DNA of 34,359 nt, from positions 1 to 34,359 of the forward strand of contig JABIHC010000026.1 in the NCBI GenBank assembly GCA_018649825.1, read 5' to 3'. Under the pieces are notes generated by a model that was given only the letters and a program-made list of their open reading frames with translations, ran no database searches and was not told the DNA's origin. Both the position numbers and the translations under genes were made by a program. Source of the DNA: Methanobacteriota archaeon. GTDB lineage: Archaea > Thermoplasmatota > Poseidoniia > Poseidoniales > Poseidoniaceae. How positions within the stretch are numbered: position 1 is the first letter of the stretch; the number at the start of each line of letters is the position of its first letter. Below, piece by piece: positions 9,072 to 19,100 of the stretch.

Positions 9072-9371
9072 TTAGGGGAGTGTGAAGAGTACATCGTCAC
9101 CATGCCCATCCAATAAGCCGATTTTTACCGCCGCATCAATCCAAGCGTGAGCATAATTAATAGCCCCAAATGCCCTTACATAATCTCCATTGGCCATGAA
9201 GTGCTTTGCATCTGAAGAATAATCATCTGCCATTCGCAACATTACCTGAAGGCGATTATTATCCTCAGTCCCTTCATTGGGGATTGGTGTGGCTTTAGCA
9301 CGTGCTTTAGAAGTGAGTTCAAGGTAGTGGATTAATTTTTCCTCACTCACTTTGTCCTGAAGTTTGGACAC
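9072..9371 (-). CDS. DUF357-like archaeal protein
   Basis: Short helical protein ending FMANGDYVRAFGAINYAHAWIDAAVKIGLLD, resembling DUF357 (YAHGWLDAGVRLGLFD-type). Confidence 0.7.
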   Translation of the reverse strand: MSKLQDKVSEEKLIHYLELTSKARAKATPIPNEGTEDNNRLQVMLRMADDYSSDAKHFMANGDYVRAFGAINYAHAWIDAAVKIGLLDGHGDDVLFTLP

Positions 9372-10409
9372 CTAATTACCCTCCCTCTGCTTTTCCAATA
9401 TTCGCCGCACATCCTCGCTTCTTCCCAAAGTTTGGTACAATTCTACTGCTTTGGACAATATTCCTTCATCCTCAGCCTTGCGTGCAGCATGGAAAATCTG
9501 GGCGCGATGTTCCCAATCCATCCTTTGCTTTTCTTCAGCGACGAGTTGTCGCGTTTGGGCACGTCGCTGAACTGCAAGATGTGGAGCTTCCCACCAGCGT
9601 AGCAATCCGCCGCGAGTAGATGTTACAATTCGGTCAATTCGGTTGCCACATAAATGCTCGCCGCCAATGAGCGCAGCATCATGTTCTATAGGCGGCAAAC
9701 GGCATAAATTACCCTGTAATTCAAGCACCCACCAACCATCGGCTGTGCGAGTTGAAGCGAGAGGTTCCATGCCAATAGTTTCGATACGCTGAAGTTCATC
9801 CCATCCGAAGGGGTGAGGTACACCGACCCATATTTCTCCATCAGTTGATTGGGCCAAAAGATGTCCATCATGTAACTCACTCATCCATGACCAGATTCGC
9901 TCATCTACCATTCGGTCGCTATCTTGCTGAACTAAACGGAGGCAGCGTAAGTGACCCTTTTCATCTTGAAGCAATAGATGTTCACGGTCAAGACAACCGA
10001 TTAGGCGGCGTATTGAACCAACATTAACACGACGCACACCGACTCCATTGCCGTTGAATAGATGCAAATGGCCGACTCTATCAGATAAGACCCAGCCCCC
10101 TCCTACGCGAGGGAGTATGCCATTGAACCCGCCAGTAGTTGACCTACCTTCGTGTAAAGGCGTACCATCTACAATGTTGAGAAGGTGAAACCCTTGGCCA
10201 CATAGTAAACCAATTGTCTCATCTGAAATACCAATACTATATACTGCAAAGGGGAAAGTTGACTTCCAACGCGTATTTCCGCCTGCATCGATACAGATTA
10301 CATCTGTACCGGCTGCGACTATTACTCCATCACCATAATGTGCAATTGCTGCTACGCGAGGAAATTGTTTGGACCAAACTACTTGCCAACTCTGTTCTTC
10401 ATCAGTCAT
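9372..10409 (-). CDS. Beta-propeller (WD40/PQQ-like) protein with short C-terminal helical repeat
   Basis: Repeated blades (VVAAGTDVICIDAGGNTRWKS, GWVLSDRVGHLHLFNGNGVGVRRV, LLLQDEKGHLRCLRL, LLAQSTDGEIWVGVPHP, GGLLRWW). C-terminus AEDEGILSKAVELYQTLGRSEDVRRILEKQ is TPR-like. Start at MTDEEQ (10409), 2 bp after the upstream gene's stop codon. Confidence 0.7.
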   Translation of the reverse strand: MTDEEQSWQVVWSKQFPRVAAIAHYGDGVIVAAGTDVICIDAGGNTRWKSTFPFAVYSIGISDETIGLLCGQGFHLLNIVDGTPLHEGRSTTGGFNGILPRVGGGWVLSDRVGHLHLFNGNGVGVRRVNVGSIRRLIGCLDREHLLLQDEKGHLRCLRLVQQDSDRMVDERIWSWMSELHDGHLLAQSTDGEIWVGVPHPFGWDELQRIETIGMEPLASTRTADGWWVLELQGNLCRLPPIEHDAALIGGEHLCGNRIDRIVTSTRGGLLRWWEAPHLAVQRRAQTRQLVAEEKQRMDWEHRAQIFHAARKAEDEGILSKAVELYQTLGRSEDVRRILEKQREGN

Positions 10410-10411
10410 AA

Positions 10412-12424
10412 TTAGCCCTCCAGCAAACCCCATGCAATCATCTGAGCCCTTGCATCGTTTGTAATTGAAAAGAGACGAGAACGGCCCATTTTGCGAACTT
10501 TGAAGATCCCTGCTTTCTGCAAGCCATTGCATAATTGTGACATTCTTGGGCGCCTTACATTTAATCCATTCATTAAAGCTTCATCACTTGGAGAAAATTC
10601 TCGTTGTAATGCCGTCTCTATTAAAAATGCCTCATTTGAACATAAATTACGGAGATGTTCGGCATTTAAGGCAACACTTTGCGGAGGTTGTTGCGGTTGT
10701 GGTTGATTCAAAGCAGTGAGACGGCCTGCAAGGCCATTTGCGAACATATTCGCCGGCTCACCCGAAACAACGCCTAGATTTGCCATAGAATGGGCATTTG
10801 GGGTTATGTGAGAGCGGTGCTGTGGAGAATATTGGCGAATATGTGGCTGGAGTGCATTAGGAGGCAGAGGTTGCTCAGTGGGTAATCTAGCAGGCAAAGC
10901 CCCGGGTGGGTGCGGTAGTGGATGAGATTGTGGTAGTGAATGATGTGCCTGAATTGGATAGCCCTGATGAGGCTGGGGTGCTGGATGCTGATTTTGCATC
11001 GGAACAGTAGATATTGCGATTTCCTCAGTCTCTATTTCCGGAAGAGGGGCTTCTGTGGCGAGCCACAAATCAGAACCATCATCTTGCATGTTTGGTTTTT
11101 CGCTTGCTTCGGTGTAATTTGGCAGTTTGCTATCTTTTTCAAAACGCGGTGAATCAAAGTTTGCTTGACGGTTTCTAGATGTCAATGAACCAAAAGGCCC
11201 TCTTGGAATTGGCAGGCTTGATTCACTATCGTACTCGCCTATTGGATTTGATGTATCATCAGACTCCTCATTATTACCTGCTTCAACCGACTCAATGCCT
11301 TCCTCCATAGCATCGTATTCGGCATTACCGCCATCAAACATGCTAAACTCAAAGGGAATATCAGCATTGTTTTCATCCTCAAGAATATCTGTTATCCGCT
11401 CTTTCTTGCCTTCATCAACCGGATCTATCATCATAGAGGACTTAGTTGGTATCCCCTCACTTTGGACGGCAATAGTGCTATTTGGCTCCAAAGGTGCATG
11501 GGTTTTGCCTACAATAGCGGCAGAATCGTCAGGTACCCCTACCTCTCCTAGCGCTTCCTCAATTGAAGAAGGAATATATTCGGGCGCATACTTCCCACTC
11601 ATGAGTGAATACTGGCCCTCGCTATCTTCGCCCTCAAGTGCATCAAATGCAGCTTTTAGGCTGATTAAATTGTCGTCGATTTCTTTTTCTTTACGCGAGT
11701 AATCAAAAAGATCTCGCAATAAGCGAACTGTGCGGCCTACATGCCCTCCTGTTTCATCCAAAATACACTTGGATAATGCCGTAGGAAGGCTCCATTGAAT
11801 ACGGCTGACCTCACTCATACGTCGGCTAACTAATTCATCAAGTGCCTCCTCATCAAGAGGTTTCAGTTCGTCCACTTCATCAAAAGAGGATATTAACTCC
11901 TCGGGAAAGGATGCTAATTGCGCCGGAGTAACTGTAATCAGCACTAATGCTCGGAAACGGCGCAAATGGTCTACTAAACGCCCAAATACTTCGACCATTT
12001 GTGCACCAGTTGCACTTGGATAATCGTAAGTAAGTAACGGCAAAGTGCCAGTGTGGCCTGCCATTTCAGAAACTAATTTTTCAACTGTTAATGTATAATG
12101 ATGAGGCTGATCAAAGCCTACAATAGTAGCAAATGTCTCTCCAAGCACACGATGGGCGGGGTTTTCAGAAGGAAGCATAGTAAGCGAATAGAAGCGCTCA
12201 GTTTGTGAGGCGAGAGAGTGCAATAATGAGGTACGGCCCGAACCTCGTTCCCCTTTTACCAAAATAATTCGCGGCGATTGATGCTTTAACAGACGGAATA
12301 ATTTCGACATTACCTGGTTTCGGCCAGCCAATAGGCGCCATTCCGATGATTCAAGCGGTCTGCCGGAAAAAGGGTTAGACCGCATCGGAGGTAGATTGAG
12401 ATTGAATTCAGCCCGCTCGCTCAT
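10412..12424 (-). CDS. AAA+/ORC-like ATPase with long Pro/Gln/His-rich linker and C-terminal wHTH
   Basis: Walker A VKGERGSGRTSLL; ORC/ExeA-like lid DETGGHVGRTVRLLRDLF; disordered QPHQGYPIQAHHSLPQSHPLPHPPG linker; C-terminal LCSNEAFLIETALQ...LNVRRPRMSQLCNGLQKAGIFKVRKMGRSRLFSIT wHTH. Confidence 0.78.
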   Translation of the reverse strand: MSERAEFNLNLPPMRSNPFSGRPLESSEWRLLAGRNQVMSKLFRLLKHQSPRIILVKGERGSGRTSLLHSLASQTERFYSLTMLPSENPAHRVLGETFATIVGFDQPHHYTLTVEKLVSEMAGHTGTLPLLTYDYPSATGAQMVEVFGRLVDHLRRFRALVLITVTPAQLASFPEELISSFDEVDELKPLDEEALDELVSRRMSEVSRIQWSLPTALSKCILDETGGHVGRTVRLLRDLFDYSRKEKEIDDNLISLKAAFDALEGEDSEGQYSLMSGKYAPEYIPSSIEEALGEVGVPDDSAAIVGKTHAPLEPNSTIAVQSEGIPTKSSMMIDPVDEGKKERITDILEDENNADIPFEFSMFDGGNAEYDAMEEGIESVEAGNNEESDDTSNPIGEYDSESSLPIPRGPFGSLTSRNRQANFDSPRFEKDSKLPNYTEASEKPNMQDDGSDLWLATEAPLPEIETEEIAISTVPMQNQHPAPQPHQGYPIQAHHSLPQSHPLPHPPGALPARLPTEQPLPPNALQPHIRQYSPQHRSHITPNAHSMANLGVVSGEPANMFANGLAGRLTALNQPQPQQPPQSVALNAEHLRNLCSNEAFLIETALQREFSPSDEALMNGLNVRRPRMSQLCNGLQKAGIFKVRKMGRSRLFSITNDARAQMIAWGLLEG

Positions 12425-12541
12425 AATTCCTCTCAGCCGACTTCATGGCTTATAGCGTTTGACGCATTTACGCATATTAACGAGTGGTTTTGAATACTTA
12501 AAGGCAATACTCGGCGCAAATTGCAAAATTGGACTGTAATA

Positions 12542-12567
12542 TAAATGGCGGTAAAAATAGCCATTTA
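12542..12567. repeat. 8-bp perfect inverted repeat TAAATGGC-N10-GCCATTTA
   Basis: Arms at 12542-12549 and 12560-12567, read directly. Confidence 0.8.
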
Positions 12568-12615
12568 ACGAATGATTAACGCTTTATTAACGCATTCTTT
12601 AACGCGTTAATAACG
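12565..12615. repeat. Phased TTAACG direct repeats with embedded 12-bp palindrome TTAACGCGTTAA
   Basis: TTAACG at 12565, 12576, 12587 and 12599, and ATAACG at 12610: spacing 11, 11, 12, 11 bp. Palindrome TTAACGCGTTAA at 12599-12610. An additional TTAACG at 12477. Confidence 0.85.
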
Positions 12616-12831
12616 CCTAATGCTGCAAATCATTATACCACTCGAGGCACCATAGCACTCCTGAGAAAAAGAAATGTGTTGCCCAATAGAAGTTGGCCTC
12701 AGCATGACAGGCTACCGTAGAGTGAAATGCGAGGCTGCGCATGGCGCGAAGCAAGTGAAAGGGCACAATTGCTCGTTATTACCGGCAAAGGCATTAGATA
12801 GAGGGCGCGCCGGAGGCAATTGGGGAGTCGC

Positions 12832-14136
12832 ATGCCTGTTGATGATAGTCGCCTACCGGGGTTCCACAAACTTAGCGTTACTGAAAGACGCAGAAAGGTT
12901 GCCGAAATGGCACTCTTAGGTGCTGCCGACATCGCCACATTGGAAAATTATGGCGAGTTAGACGAGGAAGCAGCTAACCGAATGATTGAGAATGTCATTG
13001 GCACAATGTCATTACCAGTAGGCATTGCAACAAATTTCGTGATTGACGGTAAACCGTATGTGGTGCCTTTTGTAGTTGAAGAATCAAGCGTTGTCGCCGC
13101 GGCATCCAATATGGCAAAGCGTTGCCTTGTCAAGGGAGGATTTAGGACAAATAACGACAAACCAATAATGATTGGACAGTTGCAGGTTATCGGTGTAGAA
13201 GATCATGTTGCTGCTGAGAAAATCATCTTTGGTGCGAAGGAAGAAATCATCGCTAAGTGCAATAGTTTACCCTCGACAATGATTCGCCTGGGCGGAGGTT
13301 GTAAGGACATACTTACTCGCTCGATTCAATCAATGTCAGGGCCAATGTTTGTGATCCACATCCTCGTTGATTGTCGTGATGCAATGGGTGCGAATGCAGT
13401 CAACACTATGACTGAAATGATAGCCCCCGATATTGAATCCTTAATTGGAGGATCGGTAAAACTGAAAATATTATCTAACCTTGCAAGTCATCGTTTAGCA
13501 AGAGCATCTGCGACTTGGACTCCCGAAGAATTGTCCCTTGACGGTAGCCGCGAGAGTGGCGAAAGCGTCATTTTGGGAATAATAAATGCATATCACTTTG
13601 CAGATGCCGACCCGTTTAGAGCTGCTACACACAACAAGGGAATAATGAATGCAATTAGTTCAGTTGCAGTTGCGTGTGGGCAAGATTGGCGAGCCATTGA
13701 AGCCGGATGCCATTCTTGGGCAGCATACAACAATGGCAAGTATTCCTCAATAACGCACTGGGAAGTAAACTCAGACGGAGATCTCCATGGTTCAATTGAA
13801 TGCCCTATGGCAGTCGGCATTGTTGGCGGTGCAAGCAAGGTACATCCTGCAGCCAAGGCTAATTTGAATATCCTTGGAGTTGAGTCATCACAAGAATTGG
13901 CAGGAGTTATTGCCGCAACTGGATTATCACAAAATTTAGCCGCCTTATTTGCTCTTTCTACTGCCGGAATACAAGCCGGACACATGAAGCTACATGCGAA
14001 AAATATGGCAGTTTCTGCCGGAGCAGTTGGCGGAGAGATAGAGAAAATTGTAGAATTCGTGCATAACCACGATGGCCCTATCACTCAACAATCTGTCGTT
14101 AGCGCCCTAAAAAAACTGCGTGAAAATACCCTTTGA
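12832..14136 (+). CDS. mvaA: Hydroxymethylglutaryl-CoA reductase, class II (degradative/bacterial-type lineage)
   Basis: SRLPGFHKLSVTERRRKV, VGIATNFVIDGKPYVVPFVVEESSVVAAAS, VDCRDAMGANAVNTM, NKGIMNAISSVAVACGQDWRAIEAGCHS, GHMKLHAKNMAVSAGA. Start at ATG 12832. Confidence 0.93.
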   Translation: MPVDDSRLPGFHKLSVTERRRKVAEMALLGAADIATLENYGELDEEAANRMIENVIGTMSLPVGIATNFVIDGKPYVVPFVVEESSVVAAASNMAKRCLVKGGFRTNNDKPIMIGQLQVIGVEDHVAAEKIIFGAKEEIIAKCNSLPSTMIRLGGGCKDILTRSIQSMSGPMFVIHILVDCRDAMGANAVNTMTEMIAPDIESLIGGSVKLKILSNLASHRLARASATWTPEELSLDGSRESGESVILGIINAYHFADADPFRAATHNKGIMNAISSVAVACGQDWRAIEAGCHSWAAYNNGKYSSITHWEVNSDGDLHGSIECPMAVGIVGGASKVHPAAKANLNILGVESSQELAGVIAATGLSQNLAALFALSTAGIQAGHMKLHAKNMAVSAGAVGGEIEKIVEFVHNHDGPITQQSVVSALKKLRENTL

Positions 14137-14248
14137 CACAGATGAGTCATGTAAGTGAGAAAAGTCAGTTTATTTTAAAAACTTCGGGTGAATACAAAAG
14201 AGATATCCGATTACCCGTCCGAATTCACAATCAACTGGTTGAGTGCGA

Positions 14249-14845
14249 TCATTCTTCCTCAGATACAGGAAGAAGCGTCTGTCCGGTTTCTGGTGATAAT
14301 GCAGCAGGACGTTCAGCACCCTGGGTAAGTCCAGCTTTATCCACCTGCTCTCGCCACCATTTTCGTACCTTGCCCTTATCGCTATGTGGGCATCCAAACA
14401 TTTCAGAAAACCTCCTCGTTGTAGAAAGGCGGCGTGTATTTCCATCTCTGCGACGGTCAATTAACCCCGCGTTGGAAAGTGCTCTAACATGGTCGTAAGC
14501 CTTTGGGCCGAGTAGTTCCACCAATCTTGTCTGTGACATGGGTTGATGATATGCAATGAGTGAAAGGGTTTTGAGATGTGCCTCTGAAACCGTTGGCTTG
14601 GCAGATTGCGGGAGATAATCTGCTAGTTTTGGTTTCACTTCAAGAGCCCAGCGGTGTCCGACTTCCGAAAGTTGGATTGCACCGCCGCGGCGACGCTTTA
14701 ATGATGAATGAAGAGAATTGAGGGCGTGGATTACTTCAATAACATCAGCACTCAACCCTTCTGCAAGTTCCTCTGGAGTCATCGAGCGACCTGCACCAAA
14801 TAATGTGGCTTCAATGAGAGTTTCTAGCCCAGGTTTACTCACCAC
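14249..14845 (-). CDS. scpB: Segregation and condensation protein B
   Basis: LIEATLFGAGRSMTPEELAEGL; GHRWALEVKPKLADYLP...KPTVSEAHLKTLSLIAYHQPMSQTRLVELLGPKAYDHVRALSNAGLIDRRRDGNTRRLSTTRRFSEMFG. Overlaps the scpA 3' end by 11 bp. Confidence 0.92.
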   Translation of the reverse strand: MVSKPGLETLIEATLFGAGRSMTPEELAEGLSADVIEVIHALNSLHSSLKRRRGGAIQLSEVGHRWALEVKPKLADYLPQSAKPTVSEAHLKTLSLIAYHQPMSQTRLVELLGPKAYDHVRALSNAGLIDRRRDGNTRRLSTTRRFSEMFGCPHSDKGKVRKWWREQVDKAGLTQGAERPAALSPETGQTLLPVSEEE

Positions 14846-16118
14846 TTACACCCCCGTCGGTAATAATGTCCAACATTGCTGCTGGGATGGGGTCCGCATC
14901 AGTAGCGGCTTGGTTTATTGCGGCAGAGGTTATCTCCTCTTTGTTTGCAACCGCCGCATCTATTGCAGCAAGAGCCGCCTCTTGGCGTGATAATAACTCT
15001 ACCTCTTCAGCAGCCTTAGCAGCCATAGCCCTTGCGACTAATGCCTCTTGTTTTATGCGATAGCGCTCTGTCCCACCCATCTCTTCTTCAGCAGCCTTTG
15101 CGCGTTCATTAGCATCTCGTTCACAAATTGCCATTACCGCTTCAAAAGTGAGTAATTGATGATGTTTGTCGCGAATGTGAATTGGCCCATCTGGTGCATC
15201 TTCCTGCCACAAGTCAATCACTCCCAAATGAGTAAGATGTAAACTAGATAGAAGAGTAGTAACCCATGCTTGCTCGTCAATATCTTCTGGCTCAGAGCCA
15301 TATTCGGTAATCATTTGCAGGCGAATTGCATCTTTGACTGCAGACAGAGGCAGTGGTGCTTTGCTTGATTTACCATCGGCTTGTAAGGCATCGCGGAATG
15401 AAATCCAGCACAGGCGAAGATCTTTTTCCAAATTTTCATCATGCATTTTATTCCCAACGGTAGAAATCGCATTCTTGACTGCTGCTGCATGGCGCTTACG
15501 GTGTTCTTCACGCAGGCGGACTTCTTCTGATTCGACACAGGCTTCTCTAAGTGCACCGAGTAATTCACCGAGCGTTACAGGCCGGCCTTCGTCCCGATGC
15601 ACCCTCTCTTGGAATAAATTGGGTAATGTGGAGTCGGCTTCACCGGTTAGAACATTATTGGTAAAGGCAAATTCTGCATCATCAAATTCCACCTCCCAGC
15701 CACCGAGGAAATTAAAGTCAGACTCTTCTTCTTCGTCCGCCAAAAGAGCGCGGCCATACAGATCTTCGGCTTGATGCCTAAGCACACCCCACGCAAGACG
15801 AATTAGGCGTCCACAAGAAGGCAGGTCTAACTCTCCACTACCCTTGCGGATTCTTTTACTAAAGAGGCGGATAAACTTTTCAAGGTCAATCGACCAAGGA
15901 TTAAGGCCTTCAGTACGAACTAATTCAAAGACTAGAGCAACTGAACGGTCAAATGGATCTTTGAGAGATTTGTGTTCGGCTTCATCTAATTGAGCCAGTT
16001 CCATTATGCGGTTGGCATAAAGTTGCGCATCGTCTTCCGTATCAGCACCTTCTGCTCGCAATTGGTCTATTACATCCTGTCTAAGGAACCATTTGTCAAG
16101 ACTCTCTTGCTTCATCAT
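14835..16118 (-). CDS. scpA: Segregation and condensation protein A with C-terminal extension
   Basis: DPFDRSVALVFELVRTEGLNPWSIDLEKFIRLFSKRIRKGS...LDLPSCGRLIRLAWGVLRHQAEDL, then LTFEAVMAICERDANERAKAAEEE and an Ala/Glu-rich tail. Adjacent to smc and scpB. SD-like GGAGGTGAG before ATG 16118. Confidence 0.88.
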   Translation of the reverse strand: MMKQESLDKWFLRQDVIDQLRAEGADTEDDAQLYANRIMELAQLDEAEHKSLKDPFDRSVALVFELVRTEGLNPWSIDLEKFIRLFSKRIRKGSGELDLPSCGRLIRLAWGVLRHQAEDLYGRALLADEEEESDFNFLGGWEVEFDDAEFAFTNNVLTGEADSTLPNLFQERVHRDEGRPVTLGELLGALREACVESEEVRLREEHRKRHAAAVKNAISTVGNKMHDENLEKDLRLCWISFRDALQADGKSSKAPLPLSAVKDAIRLQMITEYGSEPEDIDEQAWVTTLLSSLHLTHLGVIDLWQEDAPDGPIHIRDKHHQLLTFEAVMAICERDANERAKAAEEEMGGTERYRIKQEALVARAMAAKAAEEVELLSRQEAALAAIDAAVANKEEITSAAINQAATDADPIPAAMLDIITDGGVSGE

Positions 16119-16159
16119 CTCACCTCCTTTTCTCATTGTTGAAATTAGTCGCTAGATAC

Positions 16160-19100
16160 TTACTCATCCTCGTCAATAGTTTTTTCTTCAATGGCAGGGT
16201 CGTCCGGGGCTTCCTCATCAGCCTGTGAGATTGCCTTGTGCAAGTTCTGTTCTTCGTCGATATCCTCGCTTAAGTCTGCAGTTCTTGCCTGTAAATCGCC
16301 GAGAGGATTTGTGGTGTCAGAGATATCTGTGATTTCGGGGGCATCAGTGGCGTCTGTGAGGCCGGGAGTGTCTGTGGTTTCGCCGACGCTAGTTTCGGCT
16401 TCCCCTTCATCTTCAAGCCCGCCGAGAGATTCAGGATATTCGATTTCTTCTGGAATCAATTCCATGTCATTTGGATCGGGAAGGTCGCCAAGGCGCTCGA
16501 GTAGATCTTGGCGCTCATTAGCAGCAATATTATCCTTCAACTCAGAAAATGCCTTCTCACCCAATTCAATAGCACGCTCACGGTCAAAGTTAGCAATACG
16601 ACGACTACATCCATCACCGGCGTGTGTAATACCTATGTGATGGTCCGCCAACTGCAAACTAACCTTACGCAAAGTAACTTGGATGAATTGAGCCTTCTCG
16701 CTTCTTAATCGGCACATTGTGGCAATACGCTCAGCATTAATTGGATCGAGGTTTTGGTCTACTTCATCAAAGTAGTAAAATGGACTTGGGTCGTAATCTT
16801 GGATGGCAAAGATAAGGGCAAGGCTTGCCATAGATTGTTCCCCACCGGATAATTGCTCGAGTTTTACCTTACTAGATTTGCCTGGTGGTTTTGCCCACAT
16901 GGAGAGGCCGCCCTTGAATGGGTCATCTGGTTTTTCCAGGAAAAGTTCACCTTTTCCTCCTCCAGACAAGTTTTTGTAAACTTCTCTAAAATTACTGTCA
17001 ACTTCCTTGAGTACTGCCGACAAGCGCTTCTTACGCTGCTTTTCAAGACGCTCGGCGAGGCCATCTAATTCTCTACGCCGAGCATTCAATTTCTTATTAT
17101 CTCCCTTCAAAGATTCAACTCGGTCAACAGTTGAATCATATTTTTCAATTGCTAACATATTTACTGGACCGATTAATTCAAGGCGACGTTCAAGTTTCCT
17201 CACATTAGTTTCTGCTTCGCCTACAGGAGGTAAACTGACTCCTGCTGAAGCAGGTGCGAGGTCCATTGTTGCCATTTCGTTGGTGAGTTCAGCAAGTTCA
17301 GCTTGTTTTAGTTGGATTTGTAGAGTTAAATCATTTGCTCTATTTAGCAGAGTTTCAGCTTGAGCGGCTTCTTGTTCCAAACTAAGGCGTAGCCCAATAC
17401 GTTCTTCGGTTGCTTGAATTCTTTTTTGGTCAAGATCCGAATGTTCCGATGTAATCTTGGAATGAGCATCTTCAGCAATTGATAACTCAGCAGATAAGTT
17501 TGTGATTTCAATCTCTAACTTCCCATTTCTTGAACTGCGGTTAGCATTATCTTTTGCGAGACGGTTTCGTCGCCCAGCGAGTTCTTTTACTCGGTCTGAA
17601 AAAATACTGCCATGTGTGCTTCCACTAGAAAGAATGGCTTCGGCTTTGGCCTTTTGTGATTCTGCATTTACACGCAATTCTTGTGACTTACGTAGCATGT
17701 CTTGAAGATGTTGTGGGCTCGCACTTTGAAGGGCCTCATTTGCAGTAGTTCGGTCTGCTTCGGCTTGTTCAAGTGCAGTAGTTGCAACTGCCAAACTGTC
17801 CTCCTTCGCCTTCAGCGCCTTATCGGATTGGGCTAATTGCTCTTCCACTTTCTTGACAATTCCAATAGCCTTGGATAGACGTCCTTCTGCAAGGCGCAAT
17901 TCCTCTCGCCATTGGCGTAATTTTAGTGCTGAATCATCATTAGTGATTTCATTTATTTGCTGGCGTAACTTTTGTTGCTTTGCTCTTGCTTCGCCAAGTG
18001 ATGCATTAACAGTATCCGCCATTAATTGCAAGCGATTTACTTCGGCCTCAAGTTTTTCTATTTCCGAAGCACCAGCTAATTTACCGCCAAATCCAGTCTT
18101 TATCTTCATTGGCGCACCACCCTGCATGGCTCCTCCGTGTTCGGTGATATCTCCGCGGATTGTCACAAGGCGAACTCCGCCCATATGCTTCCTTGCAGTT
18201 GCAAGGTCGCTGACAACCAAGGTATCTCTTACCACATAATGAACTGCATTTTCAAAGCGGGGATCGAATTCAAGTAATTCAGATGCCAAACCGAGAACAC
18301 CTGGCTGGCGTTCTATCATCCTCGCCTTTCCGCCTACGCGATATGATTTCATCTGGTTGAGAGGGAGGAACATCGCACGGCCAACGCGGTTTTCGCGTAA
18401 CCAGGCCATGCATTCAGCAGCAACTTGGTCAGATTCGACAACTATTGCCGACATTCCACCCATGCCAATTGCAGTAGCGAGGGCGAGTTCGTGTGAGGAA
18501 TCACGAGGCTTGCACAATTCACTAATCGTGCCGATTATTCCGCGCCTTTGCCCACTATCGCGTAGGTGCAAGAGTCGTTGAACTGCAGCGATATGCCCGC
18601 CGCGACCTCCTGAAGCGCCCTCTAATTCAGCGCGCTTCAAAGCCAGATTACGATCTGCCTCGCGGAGACGTGAATTAATCGCTTCAAATTCAGTTGATAA
18701 TTTTGTTTCACTTCGCTGCATTTGCACCAGCGATTCTCCAAGTTTTTTGCGGCTAACAACGGGAGTATCCTCGCCTAATTCCTCGCCTTCAAGTTTAAGA
18801 TCGTCCACTGCTAATTGGGCTTCAGTTACTTGTTCTTGGGCTTCAGCAAGTTGTTGAGCGGTTAATTCCACATGTTGGGCTGCGCGGTCGCGTTTGAGTT
18901 GGGCGTCGGATAATTTACCCTGAACTTCGTGGGCCACCTCTCCTGCTTTACCAAGTGCTCGAGTTAATTCGCGGGTGTGCTTATCACCAGTTGACAGGGC
19001 ATCCTTCGCTTCTGCTTCAGCAGTTTCAGCAGAAATGAAATTTGCTTCTGCTTCCTTTAATGCGGATTGGGCTGCGAGTACTTCCTTCGTATGTTCATCT

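Noticed and set aside
12674-12919. 81 aa + ORF upstream of mvaA
   Set aside because: Overlaps the HMGR start in another frame and has no recognisable motif; the region is better treated as non-coding or leader.
14133-14498. ORF 121 aa + strand antisense to scpB
   Set aside because: Fully antisense to well-supported ScpB; composition is frame shadow, no recognisable domain.
16191-16640. ORF 149 aa + strand Ser-rich, antisense to smc C-terminus
   Set aside because: Ser/Ala-rich product is the expected reverse complement of acidic SMC codons.
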